Source: Mycobacterium sp. (GTDB lineage Bacteria; Actinomycetota; Actinomycetes; Mycobacteriales; Mycobacteriaceae). From it: a stretch of DNA of 64,000 nucleotides. The notes under the pieces were generated by a model, which had not been told where the DNA came from, made no database searches, and worked only from the letters and a program-made list of their open reading frames with translations. The DNA lies in the NCBI GenBank assembly GCA_020438845.1, contig JAGQTV010000017.1:62001-126000 (forward strand). Direction: 5' to 3'. The first letter of the stretch is position 1. Each line of letters starts with the position of its first letter. This document shows positions 43,078-50,913 of this stretch, one piece after another. A program made the translations under genes and the position numbers.

Positions 43078-44202
43078 GTGGCTCGCCGTCGGGTGGTGAT
43101 CGCCGGCCTAGGTGATAGCGGGCTGCTGACCGCGATCCGGCTGGCCCGTTTCGCCGATGTCGTCGGCATCTCGGCCAAGCCCGGGTTGGTGAGCGGTCAG
43201 GAACTCGGGACGCGGCTGACCCGTCCGGCGGACTGGGCCCGCGATTACTTCGTGCCGTTCGACCGTTATCGCGGCCTGGACGGGGTGCGAACGGTCCAGG
43301 CCGAGCTGACGGGTGTCGACCTGGCCGCGCGAGTGGTGTACGCCGAGGGCCCCGATGGCAGCCGGATAACTGAACCCTTTGATTCACTGGTGATTTCAAC
43401 GGGGGTGAGCAACGGCTTCTGGCGTCGACCCTCGATGCAATCGCCCGCCGAGGTGGCAGCCGAACTCGCCGTGGCCCATGAACTGTTGTCTGCAGCGGGA
43501 TCTGTGATGGTCGTCGGCGGGGGAGCGGCAGCCCTCAGTGCGGCAGCTAACATCGCCGGCCGCTGGCCGGCCAAGATCGTCGATCTGTACTTTCCGCATG
43601 AGCGCCCTCTACTCGGACATCACCCCAGGACATGGGAACATCTGCAGCGCAGGCTTATCCGGCTTGGTGTCGGGGTGCATCCCGGTCACCGGGCGGTGGT
43701 GCCGAAGGGGTTCGCCTGTGACGCGATCACCGCCGATCCAGTTCAGTGGAGCACCGGACAGGCTCCCGCGACAGCCGACGCCATCGTATGGGCGATAGGG
43801 AAGGTTCGCCCCAACACCGACTGGCTTCCTGACGAGGTGCTCGACGAGGACCGATTCGTCAGCGTGACGGAGGAATTGCGGGTACCCGGACACCGTGGCG
43901 TATTCGCCGTGGGCGACGTAGCGGCGACCGATCCGTTGCGGTCCTCGGCACGAAACCGGGCCGACGCCGTACTCGCCCACAATGTCAGGGCCGAGCCTTT
44001 GGGACGGCGGCTGCGGCCCTACCGGCCGCCGCGGCGGCGGTGGGGTTCGGTGATCGGTGCCCAGCCGGATGGCTTGGAGGTTTTCGCCCCCAGCGGCCAC
44101 CCGGTCCGCATTCCGGCCGCTGTGGTCGACGGGCTGGTGATGCCGTGGATTGTTCGCCGCGGCATGTATCGCGGCGTGCGCACCAACCATCCGCTGGAGT
44201 GA
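43078..44202 (+). CDS. FAD-dependent pyridine nucleotide oxidoreductase (NDH-2/AIF-like)
   Basis: 374 residues. Two Rossmann motifs: VVIAGLGDSGLLTAI at the N-terminus (FAD; the third Gly-position is unusual) and VMVVGGGAAALSAA in the middle (NAD(P)H), plus the FAD-binding VFAVGDVAATDP near residue 280. The redox-active CxxC of disulfide reductases is missing, as in type II NADH dehydrogenases and AIF-like proteins. The electron acceptor is unknown. The frame is open far upstream, but that part overlaps a fadE gene on the other strand, so GTG 43078 is used. Confidence 0.85.
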   Translation: MARRRVVIAGLGDSGLLTAIRLARFADVVGISAKPGLVSGQELGTRLTRPADWARDYFVPFDRYRGLDGVRTVQAELTGVDLAARVVYAEGPDGSRITEPFDSLVISTGVSNGFWRRPSMQSPAEVAAELAVAHELLSAAGSVMVVGGGAAALSAAANIAGRWPAKIVDLYFPHERPLLGHHPRTWEHLQRRLIRLGVGVHPGHRAVVPKGFACDAITADPVQWSTGQAPATADAIVWAIGKVRPNTDWLPDEVLDEDRFVSVTEELRVPGHRGVFAVGDVAATDPLRSSARNRADAVLAHNVRAEPLGRRLRPYRPPRRRWGSVIGAQPDGLEVFAPSGHPVRIPAAVVDGLVMPWIVRRGMYRGVRTNHPLE

Positions 44203-44207
44203 CGGCG

Positions 44208-44576
44208 TCAGCAGATGACGGTGAGGTAGACGGTGGTTCCGGGTTCAACGGCGCCGCTGCCCCGCAATCCGTCGACGCCGCCGATCCGACACATGGACAG
44301 CGGTTGGTCCGTTCGGCCTCCGCCCCAGTTGATCTGGACGCTGTAGCCCTCGGACTGTAGCGCCACGATCCCGTCGGCCGCATTCATATTCGCGTGGAAC
44401 TCGCGGGGTGGCAGGTTGCCGATAATTGCCTTCGCCGTCGGAGTGGCGTTCGGCGGCACAGTGGCACCCCGCGGTGACGAGGTCGTCGACGATGGCGTTT
44501 CGTGGGGGCTGCAGCCGGCTGCGAACGCTCCCGCTGCGATAACGGCAGCGAGACTTCCGGAAATCGGCTTGCGCAC
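44208..44576 (-). CDS. Small lipoprotein of unknown function
   Basis: 122 residues from GTG 44576, preceded by AGGGTGG. The signal peptide has the lipobox AAGC, then a Ser/Thr/Pro-rich spacer and a small domain with SEGYSVQINWGGG, PLSMCRIGGVDGL and TVYLTVIC, the two cysteines probably forming a disulfide. Similar short exported proteins are common in mycobacteria; no function is known to me. Convergent with the FAD oxidoreductase (5 bp apart). Confidence 0.75.
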   Translation of the reverse strand: MRKPISGSLAAVIAAGAFAAGCSPHETPSSTTSSPRGATVPPNATPTAKAIIGNLPPREFHANMNAADGIVALQSEGYSVQINWGGGRTDQPLSMCRIGGVDGLRGSGAVEPGTTVYLTVIC

Positions 44577-44641
44577 GACTTCCACCCTACGGAGAGGGGC
44601 ACGTTGTGGTGACGGTTCACGATCCGGGAGGATCACACCCG

Positions 44642-45445
44642 ATGCATCCCTTTGACGAGGCCATCCGGCTCGATCCCGTGGGCGGGGAACTGATGCGTGG
44701 GCGCACCCATCCGGGGTGGAGCAATATGGTCGGCCCATTCGGCGGCATCACCGCCGCCGTCCTGACGCATGCGGTGGAAATCCACCCTGATGCGATCGGT
44801 GAACCGCTGGCGTTGACCGTCAACTTCGCCGCGCCCGTCGCTGACGGGGACTTCGAGGTTGCGGTACGGGCCGCCCGAACCAACCGCAGCAACCAGCATT
44901 GGACCCTGGAACTGCGCCAGGACGGCGAAGTGAAGACCACTGCCACCGCCGTCACCGGCATCCGCCGCGACACCTGGGCCGACACCGAGGCGCAACCGCC
45001 CAGTGTGGAGGCCCCGGAGAGGTTTGCGCCCACCGATTTGATGGGCTCGGTGGTGCTGTGGGCGCGCAACTATGACATGCGCTTCGCCGAAGGTCCGCTG
45101 CCTGATGACGGACAGACCCGGGAATCCTCCACGACGACGTGGTGGCTGCGCGACCGAGCCCAACGCCGTCTCGACTATCCGGGTCTGGCGGCGTTGGGTG
45201 ACGCCTTCTACCCGCGGGTGTTCCTGCGGCGAGGCGGGCTGGCACCTGCGGGCACCATTTCACTGACCATGTACTTCCACGCCGATCAGCAGCAACTCGA
45301 TGCGCTGAGGTCCGAAGACTTCCTGCTGGGCAGCGCCTACGCCAATCGGTTTTCCCGCGGTTACTTCGATCAGACGGCACACGTATGGTCCGCCGACGCC
45401 GAGCTGTTGGCCAGTTCGCATCAGTTGGTCTACTTCAAGGCCTGA
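44642..45445 (+). CDS. Acyl-CoA thioesterase, double hot-dog
   Basis: 267 residues from ATG 44642 (GGGAGGATC upstream). An N-terminal hot-dog domain with the NMVGPFGGITAAVL segment and LTVNFAAPVADGDFEV, then a second domain ending VWSADAELLASSHQLVYFK, which is the TesB-like C-terminal Asp/Gln/Ser pattern. It should hydrolyse medium or long acyl-CoA. It may act with the nearby paired acyl-CoA dehydrogenases, though these are in different transcripts. Confidence 0.85.
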   Translation: MHPFDEAIRLDPVGGELMRGRTHPGWSNMVGPFGGITAAVLTHAVEIHPDAIGEPLALTVNFAAPVADGDFEVAVRAARTNRSNQHWTLELRQDGEVKTTATAVTGIRRDTWADTEAQPPSVEAPERFAPTDLMGSVVLWARNYDMRFAEGPLPDDGQTRESSTTTWWLRDRAQRRLDYPGLAALGDAFYPRVFLRRGGLAPAGTISLTMYFHADQQQLDALRSEDFLLGSAYANRFSRGYFDQTAHVWSADAELLASSHQLVYFKA

Positions 45446-45448
45446 CCT

Positions 45449-45727
45449 TCAGTCCGCCCTGGCGTCGGAGGACGGCCCGTCGGGGAAGGTCGAGATGTCC
45501 GGTGACAGTTCGTCAGCGAGAAGCCCGGTCGCCGGCTGGTCCGGCTGCGGCGGGATGGCCGATCGCCCGCGCGCCCGCTCGGTCCGCCAATCGCGCGCCA
45601 ACAGGACGATTCCCAACCCGGCAAGCGCGATAACCAGGAAGGCGAACCAGGTGCCGCCGCCCAGGAGCGCAACCACGAGAGCGAACGAGGCCGCCAAGGC
45701 CAGCGCTGCCACTACCCGCACTGTCAC
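45449..45727 (-). CDS. Small two-helix membrane protein
   Basis: 92 residues. Two adjacent hydrophobic stretches (AALALAASFALVVALLG and WFAFLVIALAGLGIVLLA) then a cytoplasmic Arg-rich stretch (RDWRTERARGRS) and an acidic tail. No family recognised. It lies 62 bp after whiB5 on the same strand. Confidence 0.7.
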   Translation of the reverse strand: MTVRVVAALALAASFALVVALLGGGTWFAFLVIALAGLGIVLLARDWRTERARGRSAIPPQPDQPATGLLADELSPDISTFPDGPSSDARAD

Positions 45728-45789
45728 AGTCTGCTACGGGTGGTCGCCAGCCGGTGGGATTGCCGTCCCATGCGGGGCGAGTCTCCCGG

Positions 45790-46203
45790 TCAGGCGGCCG
45801 TATCCGGCCGCCGATGCAGCGGCAGGTGGACGACTGCAATGGCGGGCGTGGGCAGCGGTTCGGGACGGGACAGCAACTCGATGCTCTCGGCCAGCTCACG
45901 CGGGTTGACGGTGCCGTCGGCGATCTTGCGCAGTACCGCGTGGGCGTGGGCCAATTGGTGGCGCTTGCGAAACTGACCGCCGGGCAGCTTCACCCCTGCC
46001 CAGACGCCGTATTCCTCGCTCCCCTCAACCGCCTTGCGGGCACAGTCCCGCTGCTGAGATAAGGGGCACTGGCGTAGGCAGATCGCTCGTGCCCGGGTCG
46101 CGGAGCGTTCGTAGGCCCGGGCTTTGGCGGCACCATCGCTGGCGTCGTCGTCGGCGTAACCGAACCAGAGATCGGGATCGTCAGAGCAGGGGCGGTAATG
46201 CAT
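45790..46203 (-). CDS. whiB5: WhiB-family iron-sulfur regulator, WhiB5-type
   Basis: 137 residues from ATG 46203 with a GAGGAG ribosome-binding site. The cluster ligands are Cys6 (YRPCSDD), Cys42, Cys46 and Cys54 (AICLRQCPLSQQRDC), with wider spacing than the common CxxC-x5-C, a feature I recall in WhiB5. The turn motif GVWAG and a basic segment (KLPGGQFRKRHQ) follow. WhiB5 of M. tuberculosis is reported to influence ESX-2 and ESX-4 genes and reactivation. The gene is divergent from an XRE-family regulator, as is Rv0022c. Confidence 0.88.
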   Translation of the reverse strand: MHYRPCSDDPDLWFGYADDDASDGAAKARAYERSATRARAICLRQCPLSQQRDCARKAVEGSEEYGVWAGVKLPGGQFRKRHQLAHAHAVLRKIADGTVNPRELAESIELLSRPEPLPTPAIAVVHLPLHRRPDTAA

Positions 46204-46239
46204 CGCGTCTCCTCTTGGGAATCGGTAAACAGCGACAAA

Positions 46240-46245
46240 ATCATA
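46240..46245 (-). promoter_or_regulatory. Putative -10 element of whiB5
   Basis: Minus strand TATGAT (46245-46240), about 37 bp upstream of the whiB5 ATG, a good match to TANNNT. No clear -35. Confidence 0.4.
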
Positions 46246-46269
46246 TAAGCGACACACGCCAACCCTGAG

Positions 46270-46294
46270 CGCCAATGTGGCGAAACGTATATAA
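46270..46294 (+). promoter_or_regulatory. Inverted repeat and -10 element upstream of the XRE regulator
   Basis: CGCCA-ATG-TGGCG (46270-46282) is a perfect inverted repeat, and TATATAA follows at 46288-46294. This sits between the divergent whiB5 and XRE starts and could be the site through which either regulator acts. Confidence 0.4.
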
Positions 46295-46336
46295 GTTGTG
46301 GACTGTGTACGATCTGGATATGGTGGCGTGCCGACG

Positions 46337-47068
46337 ATGAGCCGGGCAGCGGCCGGTGCGGCTATCCGGTCCTTGCGGGAGGCGCGGGATTGGTCCTTGG
46401 CCGATCTCGCTGCAGCTACCGGTGTCAGCATGATGGGGCTGAGTTACTTGGAGCGAGGCGCCCGCAAGCCACATAAATCCACAGTTCAGAAGGTAGAAGC
46501 CGGTCTTGGCTTGGCACCCGGAACCTATGCTCGACTGTTGGCGTCCGACGATCCTGCTGCCGAACTTGCCGAACTGCTGGTGGCCGACGCGGGGCCCGAG
46601 GGCGCGGCGGTGCCGGTAGTTGTCGGTCGCACTCAGGACACCAGAGTGCTCGAGGAGCACGCGGAAGTGCACGTCGAATCCCTCAGAACGTTGATGGCGC
46701 GGTTTCCGGCGGAGACATCAAACGAATATGAGACGTATATTCGATCTGTGATCGCTCAATGTGCGAAAGCTGAGATGCTGGCGGCCAGTTCATGGCGCCT
46801 GGCCGCTACCACCGACAGCGAATCCGCTGGTCGCTTGATGGCCCATCTGAAGGATCTCGAAGCGATCCGCGCCGACCTGCTTGCTCGCCTACCGGGCAGC
46901 ATTGGTGCCCGCCTCGACCGAGCGTGCAACGCGTCCGGGCTACCGGAATCAGTCGTTGTCACGTTGCTGGGCGTCGGTGCCGAGCAGATGTGGGACATGC
47001 GAACCCGTGGCGTCATCCCACCCGGAGCGCTGCCCCGGGTATACGCCTTTATCGATGCCCACCTGTGA
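46337..47068 (+). CDS. XRE-family helix-turn-helix regulator (Rv0023-like)
   Basis: 243 residues from ATG 46337 (GTG 46298 is in frame and would add 13). The N-terminal HTH (residues ~6-60: IRSLREARDWSLADLAAATG, VSMMGLSYLERGARKP) is XRE-type. The rest is helical with no known ligand domain. A homologous regulator next to whiB5 in M. tuberculosis is Rv0023. Its stop overlaps the GTG of the NlpC/P60 gene (GTGA), so it probably heads the operon 46337-48488. Confidence 0.85.
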   Translation: MSRAAAGAAIRSLREARDWSLADLAAATGVSMMGLSYLERGARKPHKSTVQKVEAGLGLAPGTYARLLASDDPAAELAELLVADAGPEGAAVPVVVGRTQDTRVLEEHAEVHVESLRTLMARFPAETSNEYETYIRSVIAQCAKAEMLAASSWRLAATTDSESAGRLMAHLKDLEAIRADLLARLPGSIGARLDRACNASGLPESVVVTLLGVGAEQMWDMRTRGVIPPGALPRVYAFIDAHL

Positions 47069-47868
47069 CTGATATCGACATCCTCGCCCGAGTGCATGCG
47101 CTGTTCGACGGGCGCCCCAACGGCATTCCGTTCGGTCCGGTCGACGAGTTGCCAGGGACGACGCCCAACGCTTCGGGCAAGTTTGCCGACGCTTATCGCG
47201 AGGCTGTCGAGGCGAGCCGGACGACGTTGCTTCGTGCGCGCGAGACCGATGAGAAATTGGCTGCCGTCCTCGCCGCTGCGGTTGCCGACCACCACCAGGC
47301 CCGACGAGACACCGGGGTGGTGTTGGCGGCCGCGCGGGCCGACCCTGGCCTTGCCGCAGCCGACAACCCGCTAGCCGCACGAGAAGTGCTGCGCCGCAGA
47401 GTTCTTCGGTTGCGGACCCAGCGTGCGCACCTGCTGGCCGCCCAACGACGGTCCAGGCGTGCGCGGGCGGCCCTGCGGGCCTTGGGCTACGAACCGGACG
47501 CGCATCGAGTCGGCCGGAGACGTGATCCGGACTCCCGCGCCCAGGTAGCGGTGCGGGCTGCCCTGGGCAAGCTTGGCTGCCCCTATGTCTGGGGGGCTGC
47601 CGGGCCGGACCGGTTCGATTGCTCGGGTCTGGTCAAGTGGGCCTACGAACAGGGTGGGATTCGGTTGCACCGCACCACTTATGACCAGATCAACGACGGG
47701 ATTGGGGTGCCCCGATCACAGATCCGGCCCGGTGACCTGGTCTTCCCGCATACCGGTCATGTCCAATTGGCAATCGGAAACAACCTCGTCGTCGAGGCTC
47801 CCTATCCAGGCGCCAGAGTCCAGATCAGCCCGCTGGGCGAGAGCATCGCGATCAGGCGGCCGAGCTAA
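47065..47868 (+). CDS. NlpC/P60 peptidase without signal peptide (Rv0024-like)
   Basis: 267 residues. The N-terminal ~130 residues are helical and polar (ESX-substrate-like helices, e.g. FADAYREAVEASRTTLLRA), with no Sec signal. The C-terminal domain is NlpC/P60: catalytic Cys in FDCSGLVKWAYEQ and His in HTGHVQLAIG, with GDLVF before it. Such enzymes cut peptidoglycan stem peptides. How it leaves the cell is unclear; the adjacent Esp-like genes suggest an ESX route. Translationally coupled to the XRE gene. Confidence 0.88.
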   Translation: MTDIDILARVHALFDGRPNGIPFGPVDELPGTTPNASGKFADAYREAVEASRTTLLRARETDEKLAAVLAAAVADHHQARRDTGVVLAAARADPGLAAADNPLAAREVLRRRVLRLRTQRAHLLAAQRRSRRARAALRALGYEPDAHRVGRRRDPDSRAQVAVRAALGKLGCPYVWGAAGPDRFDCSGLVKWAYEQGGIRLHRTTYDQINDGIGVPRSQIRPGDLVFPHTGHVQLAIGNNLVVEAPYPGARVQISPLGESIAIRRPS

Positions 47869-47883
47869 GCACAGGAGCGAAGC

Positions 47884-48198
47884 ATGACAGAGCTAATTCA
47901 GTTGACAACCCGCGAACTGCGCGCAAACGCCGCGGCCCAGCACACAATCGCAGAGGAACTCGCTGCGGAGTCTGGCGCTCACGTAGAGCTGACATCGATG
48001 CTGGACGCACTGGGGCCGGTATTCGCGGACTTGCGTGACGCCGGCCGCATGCTGCTCGACCAGCGTGCATCGTGCTACCAGCAACTGGCGGCAATCCATG
48101 GTGACCTCTCCGACAAGCTGACTCATGCTGCACAGGAATGGGAGAGAGCCGACGGCGACGCCGCCAGTCGGCTCCGGACATTCCACGAGCGCCCATGA
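47884..48198 (+). CDS. Small helical protein, ESX-secreted-like (EspC/DUF2580 type)
   Basis: 104 residues, all-helical: TRELRANAAAQHTIAEELAAE, then HVELTSMLDALGPVFADL, then a second long helix ending KLTHAAQEWERADGDAASRL. The pattern matches EspC-like ESX-associated proteins, WXG100-sized with the WER near the end of the second helix. Position matches Rv0027 of M. tuberculosis. It has a GGAGCG ribosome-binding site and overlaps the next gene (ATGA). Confidence 0.7.
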   Translation: MTELIQLTTRELRANAAAQHTIAEELAAESGAHVELTSMLDALGPVFADLRDAGRMLLDQRASCYQQLAAIHGDLSDKLTHAAQEWERADGDAASRLRTFHERP

Positions 48199-48488
48199 AT
48201 CCTGACCCTCTCTTCGATGCCGTCCACCCCAGCGGGCAGCTGGTCTTTCGATCGTGCCGTGGCGGCTACCTGCACAGCGTTGTCATCGGCGAATCGGCGA
48301 TGGACGTCGACACCGGAATTCTGGCTCGCGCCATTCTTCTTGCCGCGGACGTCTCGCACCTCAAGGCGACGATGCGGGTTCGCGCCCAGATCGTCGATGC
48401 CGGCGACAGCCCGTCGGGGGAGATGCCGCAACCGGGTGACCTCGAAGCGGCCGAACTCGCGCTGCAGTGCCATCGGCTGCGTACCTGA
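48195..48488 (+). CDS. DUF2694-like small protein (Rv0028-like)
   Basis: 97 residues from ATG 48195, overlapping the stop of the preceding gene. A short strand-rich N-terminus (QLVFRSCRGGYLHSVVIGESAM) and a helix (TGILARAILLAADVSHLKA). This is the pattern of the DUF2694 proteins that accompany EspC-like genes. Function unknown. Last gene of the regulator-NlpC/P60-Esp-like operon. Confidence 0.65.
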   Translation: MNPDPLFDAVHPSGQLVFRSCRGGYLHSVVIGESAMDVDTGILARAILLAADVSHLKATMRVRAQIVDAGDSPSGEMPQPGDLEAAELALQCHRLRT

Positions 48489-48502
48489 CCCGTACCATTT
48501 CG

Positions 48503-49741
48503 TCAGGTCCGGGGAAATTCGGCGTTGATCCGGTCCAACAGCTCCGTATAGCGGCTGGCCTCGGGGTGCTGGCCGGGCTTGCCGCTGCTGACCACCGCCG
48601 CTGCCAGACGCCGCTGCGGATCGGCCCAGACGGCGACGTTGGTCAGACCGGTGTGTCCGAACGCTGCCGGCGCATTGCGGCCGAACGGGCCGAATCGCTT
48701 GGAACCCAGCATGAACCCGGTACCCCACCGGAGCGGGGCCAGGCCCGTCGCCACATCGGGCCGCAGGCGTCGGCACTCCCTGGTCGCCGTCTCCAGCGTT
48801 TCCGGGCTTAGCACCCGCACGCCGTCGAGCTCGCCTCCACGGCAGAGGATTTCGGCGAAACGGGACAGCTCATCGGCCGTCGATACGGTACTCGACGAGG
48901 GAACCACGCTGGTGAGGAACATCGGGCTGTTGGAGAAGGAGATGATCCGCTGCATGGAACCACCCAGGGCGGCTTTCAGTGCTGCGGCAACCGGAGCTGG
49001 CGGTGGTTTGCCGGTGACATGGCTGGGTGCCACCAGTGGGACGTCCACTTCGGCCACACCGTAATTCGTCCACCGGAAGCCCAGGGGATCGAGGATCTCG
49101 GTGGCCAGGATTTCACGAATGTTGCGGCCGGTCGCGGCCGATACGATCTCGCGTACCAGCGGCCCCCAGGTCAGACCATGGTAGATGTGCACCAGGCCAG
49201 GGCGGTGGATCGGCTTCAGTTCGCCGAGCTTTTCCCGCGCGTAGTCGCTGTCATTCATCCGTCGCAGGTCCGGCCGGGGGCCGGTGGCAAACGGCACACC
49301 TGCGCTGTGGGTCATCACATGCCGAATCGTGGTGCGGTGCTTGCCGTGACTGGTGTAGCCGGGCAGGTAATCGCAGACCCGATCGTCGAGGGAGAAGGAC
49401 CCGCGTTCCACGAGCATGTGCACCACCGTGGTGGTGATCGCCTTGGCCGCTGAGTAAACGCAGAACGGGGTCTGCGGTGTCACCGGAATCCGCTTGGCGT
49501 CTTCAGGGTCGGCGGGCCCGTTGCCCCAGGCGTGTCCGATGGCGCGATTGAGCACCACCCGTCCGTCGTATCGGAGGCACAGTTGGATGGCCGGCTGCAT
49601 CCCGGCCCGATACCACAGGCGGGCTGCCTCCCAGATTCGCTGAAGAGACGCTGGATCGAACCCGCCGTTATCTTCGTCCCCGACGACGGTCACGGCGTCC
49701 AAGTCGGCGGGGACCCGAATCCTGTCGACGTTTCGGGTCAC
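48503..49741 (-). CDS. Serine beta-lactamase-family esterase
   Basis: 412 residues from GTG 49741, overlapping the stop of the nitrobindin gene (GTGA). The class C/EstB-type nucleophile motif SxxK is SAAK within VYSAAKAIT. The YxN-like motif is IYHGLTWG and the KTG-like box is HTGL. These enzymes hydrolyse esters or small lactams and are common in mycobacteria; the substrate is unknown. No signal peptide. Third gene of an operon with a methyltransferase and nitrobindin. Confidence 0.88.
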   Translation of the reverse strand: MTRNVDRIRVPADLDAVTVVGDEDNGGFDPASLQRIWEAARLWYRAGMQPAIQLCLRYDGRVVLNRAIGHAWGNGPADPEDAKRIPVTPQTPFCVYSAAKAITTTVVHMLVERGSFSLDDRVCDYLPGYTSHGKHRTTIRHVMTHSAGVPFATGPRPDLRRMNDSDYAREKLGELKPIHRPGLVHIYHGLTWGPLVREIVSAATGRNIREILATEILDPLGFRWTNYGVAEVDVPLVAPSHVTGKPPPAPVAAALKAALGGSMQRIISFSNSPMFLTSVVPSSSTVSTADELSRFAEILCRGGELDGVRVLSPETLETATRECRRLRPDVATGLAPLRWGTGFMLGSKRFGPFGRNAPAAFGHTGLTNVAVWADPQRRLAAAVVSSGKPGQHPEASRYTELLDRINAEFPRT

Positions 49742-50217
49742 GAGATGCGGTGCAATGTCGCGGTCAAATGCACCTGTACCGGCTGTCCGACTGCACCCAT
49801 CAGCACCGTGTAGGTCAACTCGTTGCCGTTGATCTGGAAGGAACGGGCCAGGGCGGCCACGTCTTTGGCGGTTGACGTGCAACCGACGTGGGTCGAATGA
49901 ACCTCGATGGCCAGGCTGGTGCCGCGTCCGGTGACGGTTCCCTCATCGATCTCGGTGATTCCGCTGGGGTGAGCCAGCACCAGCTCCACCCGATCGGGTG
50001 AGGGCATTCGGAGGTAGCCGGTTTCGGCATGCAGAGGCAATCCGTCGTCGGACTTGGTGCGCTGGGAGTAGGTCAGGAATGGTTTGCCGCTGTGGCCGAA
50101 AGTGACTTCTTCGCTGTAGCTGAACGGGTCGATGGTGGGGTAGACCCCAGAACCGCGCCCTGCCCAGGTGCCGAGCAACGTGGCCAGGCCCGCGATTGCG
50201 GGGTGCAGGTCGGCCAC
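49738..50217 (-). CDS. Nitrobindin-like heme-binding beta-barrel protein
   Basis: 159 residues. The GxWxGxG motif GTWAGRGSG near residue 15 and the strand pattern of a ten-stranded barrel identify the nitrobindin/FABP-like family (Rv2717c/Rv0813c group). These proteins bind heme b and react with NO or peroxynitrite. A His near the end (LTATLHRIS) fits the proximal heme ligand position. Encoded between the methyltransferase (2-bp gap) and the esterase (4-bp overlap). Confidence 0.88.
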   Translation of the reverse strand: MADLHPAIAGLATLLGTWAGRGSGVYPTIDPFSYSEEVTFGHSGKPFLTYSQRTKSDDGLPLHAETGYLRMPSPDRVELVLAHPSGITEIDEGTVTGRGTSLAIEVHSTHVGCTSTAKDVAALARSFQINGNELTYTVLMGAVGQPVQVHLTATLHRIS

Positions 50218-50219
50218 GG

Positions 50220-50855
50220 CTAAGTCTTTGTGCCGATCGTGATGAGATCCCAGACCGGGCGCGTCCAGAGCGGTCGGTTAACCCGGTGCTGGTCGGTCAG
50301 GGTGAATCCGGCGTCGGTAAACAATGTGCGCATCTGGGCCGGTGGGGGGCTATGGACAGGATTGGCCAGATTGGCCGACAACTGCCATAGCGGTTGCGGC
50401 AGGGGCGGACTGACGGTTGCGACGGCTGCCAGACCACCCGGTGCGAGCACCCGATGGAACTCCCGCATGGCGGCGGGCTGGTCGAAGAAGTGGAAAGCAG
50501 TGGTGGTGACCACGGCGTCGAGGGCGCCGTCCTCGAACGGCAACTGCTCCGCGGGTCCCTTGAGCCATCGGACTTCCCCGGAGCGGGCTCGCGCCTGCGC
50601 GAGCATCCCATCGGACATGTCTACCCCGTATACCTCGTCCGGCTGAACTTCAGCGGCGATACGGGTAGCGAGAATTCCTGTCCCACAAGCGATATCAGCA
50701 ACCCGGCGGGCGCCGGGCGCACGCAGGAGCCGGATCATTTCGTCTTGGGCGGGCTGGTAGATCCAGCGCTGAAGAGCGGGAAGGTCGTAAAGCGGCGCGG
50801 CGACACTCCAGAACCGCGTCACGACGTCGTTGAGCCGTCGACCTGTTTCCGTCAC
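50220..50855 (-). CDS. SAM-dependent methyltransferase (class I)
   Basis: 211 residues. The SAM-binding motif VADIACGTGILAT, the acidic turn VYGVDMSDGML, and GPAEQLPFEDGALDAVV identify a UbiE/COQ5-like methyltransferase. Substrate unknown. GTG 50855 has GGAG 4 bp upstream; an inverted repeat CTCCA-GTATA-TGGAG covers that ribosome-binding site. First gene of a three-gene operon. Confidence 0.88.
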   Translation of the reverse strand: MTETGRRLNDVVTRFWSVAAPLYDLPALQRWIYQPAQDEMIRLLRAPGARRVADIACGTGILATRIAAEVQPDEVYGVDMSDGMLAQARARSGEVRWLKGPAEQLPFEDGALDAVVTTTAFHFFDQPAAMREFHRVLAPGGLAAVATVSPPLPQPLWQLSANLANPVHSPPPAQMRTLFTDAGFTLTDQHRVNRPLWTRPVWDLITIGTKT

Positions 50856-50858
50856 GTT

Positions 50859-50873
50859 CTCCAGTATATGGAG
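50859..50873. promoter_or_regulatory. Inverted repeat overlapping the methyltransferase ribosome-binding site
   Basis: CTCCA (50859-50863) and TGGAG (50869-50873) around GTATA. On the minus strand the TGGAG half is the Shine-Dalgarno of the methyltransferase. It could be a repressor operator or a small hairpin. Confidence 0.4.
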
Positions 50874-50913
50874 AGGTGTCCTTCTATCGGGCCCTGCCGG
50901 TCCAGGGTGCCCG

